Source of the DNA: JBBRBB01 sp038206235
GTDB lineage: Bacteria > Bacteroidota > Bacteroidia > Chitinophagales > Chitinophagaceae
Assembly: GCA_038206235.1 (NCBI GenBank)
Contig: JBBRBB010000006.1
Span: 1-64,000, forward strand
Direction: 5' to 3'
Length of the DNA: 64,000 bases
A program made the position numbers and the translations under genes. The number at the start of each line of letters is the position of its first letter. Position 1 is the stretch's first letter. The notes under the pieces were generated by a model. The model was not told the DNA's origin and made no database searches. It saw nothing but the letters and a program-made list of their open reading frames with translations. Below, piece after piece: positions 62,331 to 64,000 of the stretch.

Positions 62331-62801
62331 TTAAAATTTAATTTGTGCTGTTGTTGTTTTAATATTAGTAAATGGTATTACCACTTGCTGTGTACTTGTG
62401 TTTTTTCCTTTTCCGGTTGTTTGTTCCAGTATTATATCTTCTTCTGCAACCTCTATCAGTTTACCTTCTTTAGTTGTGCCATCAGTAAAATTAATTTCTA
62501 CAAATCTTCCCCTGTTTTTTACATACTGCCTGTGCATCTTTAAAGGCTCACTGATACCCGGTGAAGAAACTTCAAGTGAAAAATTTTCACCCTCAAAGGT
62601 TCCGTTCTCTTCTATTAATTTATAAAGCTGGCGATTGAATTTAGCGCATTGCTCTATTGATATGCCATCATCTCCGTCTATAAACACCTTAATATTATTG
62701 GTGGGTTTTACTGTAACATTCACCCGGAAAAAAGCCGGGTAATTATCAAGCATATCATCAACCAAATATTCAATATGCATCTTTTTATATTCTGTTGCCA
62801 T
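62331..62801 (-). CDS. rimP: Ribosome maturation factor RimP
   Basis: A 156-residue protein needed for 30S assembly. The N-terminal alpha/beta domain contains NIKVFIDGDDGISIEQCAKF and the family signature LEVSSPGISEPL; the C-terminal SH3-like domain is RGRFVEINFTDGTTKEGKLI. ATG 62801 (MATEYKKMH) is likely, with 62780 as an alternative. The frame extends upstream through a hairpin that would encode RRERLPFP and is unlikely to be translated. First gene of the operon with nusA and infB. Confidence 0.93.
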   Translation of the reverse strand: MATEYKKMHIEYLVDDMLDNYPAFFRVNVTVKPTNNIKVFIDGDDGISIEQCAKFNRQLYKLIEENGTFEGENFSLEVSSPGISEPLKMHRQYVKNRGRFVEINFTDGTTKEGKLIEVAEEDIILEQTTGKGKNTSTQQVVIPFTNIKTTTAQIKF

Positions 62802-62803
62802 AC

Positions 62804-62846
62804 TCGTAAAAAAAGAGGAAGGGAACGGCAGTCGTTCCCTTCTTTT
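62804..62846 (-). terminator. Terminator-like hairpin in the rimP leader
   Basis: GAAGGGAACG and CGTTCCCTTC form a 10-bp stem with a 5-base loop. On the minus strand the stem is followed by CTCTTTTTTT, and the T-run ends only 2-3 bases before ATG 62801. The stem lies between the putative promoter (62863-62895) and the operon, so it could work as an attenuator rather than a simple end of a transcript. On the plus strand the T-run is shorter (CTTTT). Confidence 0.65.
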
Positions 62847-62862
62847 AATCATTGTTCCGGTG

Positions 62863-62895
62863 CGAAGGTAATATTTTGAATATATAACTTCCAAA
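62863..62895 (-). promoter_or_regulatory. Putative promoter of rimP-nusA-infB
   Basis: The minus strand shows TTTG, 21 bases, then TACCTTCG, a one-mismatch -7 box. The hairpin follows within about 20 bases. Confidence 0.45.
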
Positions 62896-62950
62896 TTTCT
62901 GCTGTTTACCATTTGTAAATTTATTATGAACTGATAATTTAAAACCAATA

Positions 62951-62958
62951 TACCTTTG
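62951..62958 (+). promoter_or_regulatory. -7 promoter box of the DUF4834-like gene, leaderless spacing
   Basis: TACCTTTG ends 4 bases before the ATG at 62963. Confidence 0.55.
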
Positions 62959-62962
62959 CATC

Positions 62963-63190
62963 ATGATTGAATATATTTGGATTCTGCTAATTCTGTATTT
63001 ATTTTATAAGTTGATATTCGATTTTATTCTGCCCATCTCTAAAGCCACTTCGCAGGTAAAAACTAAAATAAAAGAAATGCAGAAAGATCAAATGAATACC
63101 TCTCAAAAACAAAATGCTTCATCATCATTTAAGTCGAATGGAAAAATGACCAAAGAGGAAGATTATATTGATTTTGAAGAGATAAAATGA
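62963..63190 (+). CDS. DUF4834-like small membrane protein
   Basis: A 75-residue protein with one N-terminal membrane segment (about residues 4-25: YIWILLILYLFYKLIFDFIL). A hydrophilic tail rich in Lys, Gln and Ser follows, ending in an acidic DYIDFEEIK. Length and layout match the DUF4834 family of Bacteroidota, whose role is unknown. It is divergent from rimP and nearly leaderless. Confidence 0.7.
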   Translation: MIEYIWILLILYLFYKLIFDFILPISKATSQVKTKIKEMQKDQMNTSQKQNASSSFKSNGKMTKEEDYIDFEEIK

Positions 63191-63192
63191 TT

Positions 63193-63230
63193 GTTGGAAG
63201 TTGGAAGTTGGAAGTTCGATGTTGGAGGTT
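63193..63230. repeat. Heptamer array (GTTGGAA)
   Basis: GTTGGAA three times perfectly, then GTTCGAT and GTTGGAG, all period 7, starting 2 bases after the stop codon of the DUF4834-like gene and ending at the stop codon of the HAD gene. Confidence 0.8.
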
Positions 63231-63843
63231 AAATATTCACATCACATAATTTAAGAGGCGGAAAAAGATGAATTGTTTGCAGCCCTGCTTTTTGAGCGCC
63301 TTCTATGTTTTTAAGTGTATCATCTATCAATAGTGTTTCTTTCCCGCTCAAATTTTCTTTTTCAAGAACTGTAAGATATGCTTCTCTATGCGGCTTTCTT
63401 AGTCCCAGTTCATGCGAGTAATACGCTTTTCTAAACAAGCTGTTGAAATTATTTTTTCCCGTTTGCTGAAAGTACATTTTCATGACCGCATCATAATGTA
63501 TTTGATTTGTGTTTGAGAATAAGTACAGATTATACTGTGTTCTATTTTTTTCAATCCATTGCAGTCTTTCTTCTGAAAATTGCAGAAGCAACGAATTCCA
63601 GGCATGCTTAATTTGCTCATCTGTGATTGCAGGAGATGTGGCCCTGCGAAAAAGTTCATAAAATTCCGGTGGTGTTATTTTTCCTGTTTCGAGCAATTCA
63701 AATAAGGGTGATGAATGGGATTGACTAAATAAATTGTGAAATTCTTTTACGCCAAGCTCTGCAAACGCTTTCTCTGCCTTATTAAAATCTATATCTAAAA
63801 TCACTCCTCCAAAATCGAGTATGATGTTTTTAATTGGATGCAT
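63229..63843 (-). CDS. HAD-superfamily hydrolase, subfamily IA
   Basis: A 204-residue phosphatase-like protein. Motif I is ILDFGGVILDID: the nucleophile Asp is followed by FGGV rather than the common FDGT, as in the YihX-type group. Motif II is LFSNTN, motif III is the Lys in GLRKPHREAY, and motif IV is LLIDDTLKNIEGA. A helical cap (about residues 18-90) fits subfamily IA. The YihX relatives dephosphorylate sugar phosphates such as glucose-1-phosphate. The substrate is unproven. Confidence 0.92.
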   Translation of the reverse strand: MHPIKNIILDFGGVILDIDFNKAEKAFAELGVKEFHNLFSQSHSSPLFELLETGKITPPEFYELFRRATSPAITDEQIKHAWNSLLLQFSEERLQWIEKNRTQYNLYLFSNTNQIHYDAVMKMYFQQTGKNNFNSLFRKAYYSHELGLRKPHREAYLTVLEKENLSGKETLLIDDTLKNIEGAQKAGLQTIHLFPPLKLCDVNI

Positions 63844-63847
63844 GAGG

Positions 63848-63855
63848 CAAATGTA
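63848..63855 (-). promoter_or_regulatory. -7 promoter box of the HAD gene, leaderless spacing
   Basis: The minus strand reads TACATTTG, ending 4 bases before the ATG at 63843. Confidence 0.55.
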
Positions 63856-64000
63856 GAAAGAAGATGTTTTCTAAATCTTTCTTCAAAATATTTTATAACG
63901 CTAATCTAAGTGTTGGCGGCAAGTGTAAAAGACGCTACCATAGGACAGAAACTAAAAAACAAAAATTAGGTTTCCCGACTGACCGAATACTCATCCATAA

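Noticed and set aside
1..64000. CRISPR arrays, prophage and known defence genes
   Set aside because: No regularly spaced direct repeats of 25-40 bases, no cas, integrase, capsid or restriction-modification genes were found.

Overview
The window looks like chromosome from a Bacteroidota bacterium, most likely the Chitinophagaceae/Chitinophagales branch. The base composition is AT-rich. The primary sigma factor is the short 285-residue RpoD type of this phylum. Many genes and tRNAs carry the Bacteroidota -7 box TAnnTTTG. There is a TonB-dependent receptor with a carboxypeptidase-like regulatory domain next to a DUF4249 lipoprotein, and a very large secreted protein ending in a type IX secretion sorting domain. 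Family-level placement is inference from gene content; no rRNA is present.

Layout. 0-3.4 kb: a decayed stretch with a HicB-like antitoxin at the edge, a TPR protein, a short frameshifted reading frame, a fasciclin gene broken by two frameshifts, and a VanZ-like gene. 3.5-12.4 kb: an RND/MMPL exporter, a lipoprotein, fumarase, a Nei/Fpg glycosylase, a membrane protein, a chromate transporter, and nadD with a feoA-like gene. 12.4-15.0 kb: an insertion-sequence graveyard with three eroded ISL3-type 5' ends around ybeY, and a near-perfect parS site at the ybeY stop codon. 15.0-24.3 kb: mnmG, two glycosyltransferases, ftsE, purM, ribF, holA and a PolB-like exonuclease. 24.3-31.0 kb: a coiled-coil membrane protein, a histidine kinase, tRNA-Leu, then a tight trio (DUF2130 protein, M90 peptidase, kinase-like protein of unknown function). 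31.0-46.5 kb: pgi, a toxin-antitoxin cluster, threonine aldolase, rpoD, an S15-type esterase/peptidase, an aminotransferase/sulfotransferase pair, a short-chain dehydrogenase, a SAM hydroxide adenosyltransferase, an oxidoreductase, grpE-dnaJ, and tRNAs Lys, Ala, Ser and Pro. 46.5-57.7 kb: surface and secreted functions (TonB receptor, PAP2 phosphatase, beta-propeller, phytoene synthase-like enzyme, type IX cargo protein, Tat-exported oxidoreductase). 57.8-64 kb: the rimP-nusA-infB operon, a DUF4834-like protein and a HAD hydrolase.

No CRISPR array, prophage, biosynthetic cluster or clearly new defence system is visible. The most notable signals lie at DNA level. There are many imperfect tandem arrays with a strict 7-bp period, two of them inside the essential genes ribF and purM. 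A palindromic repeat is translated in frame inside a sulfotransferase. A group of genes has the -7 promoter box only 3-9 nt before the start codon, which suggests leaderless mRNAs. A terminator-like hairpin sits against the rimP start. The best protein-level candidate for new biology is the DUF2130 / M90 peptidase / kinase-like three-gene unit at 26.9-30.3 kb.
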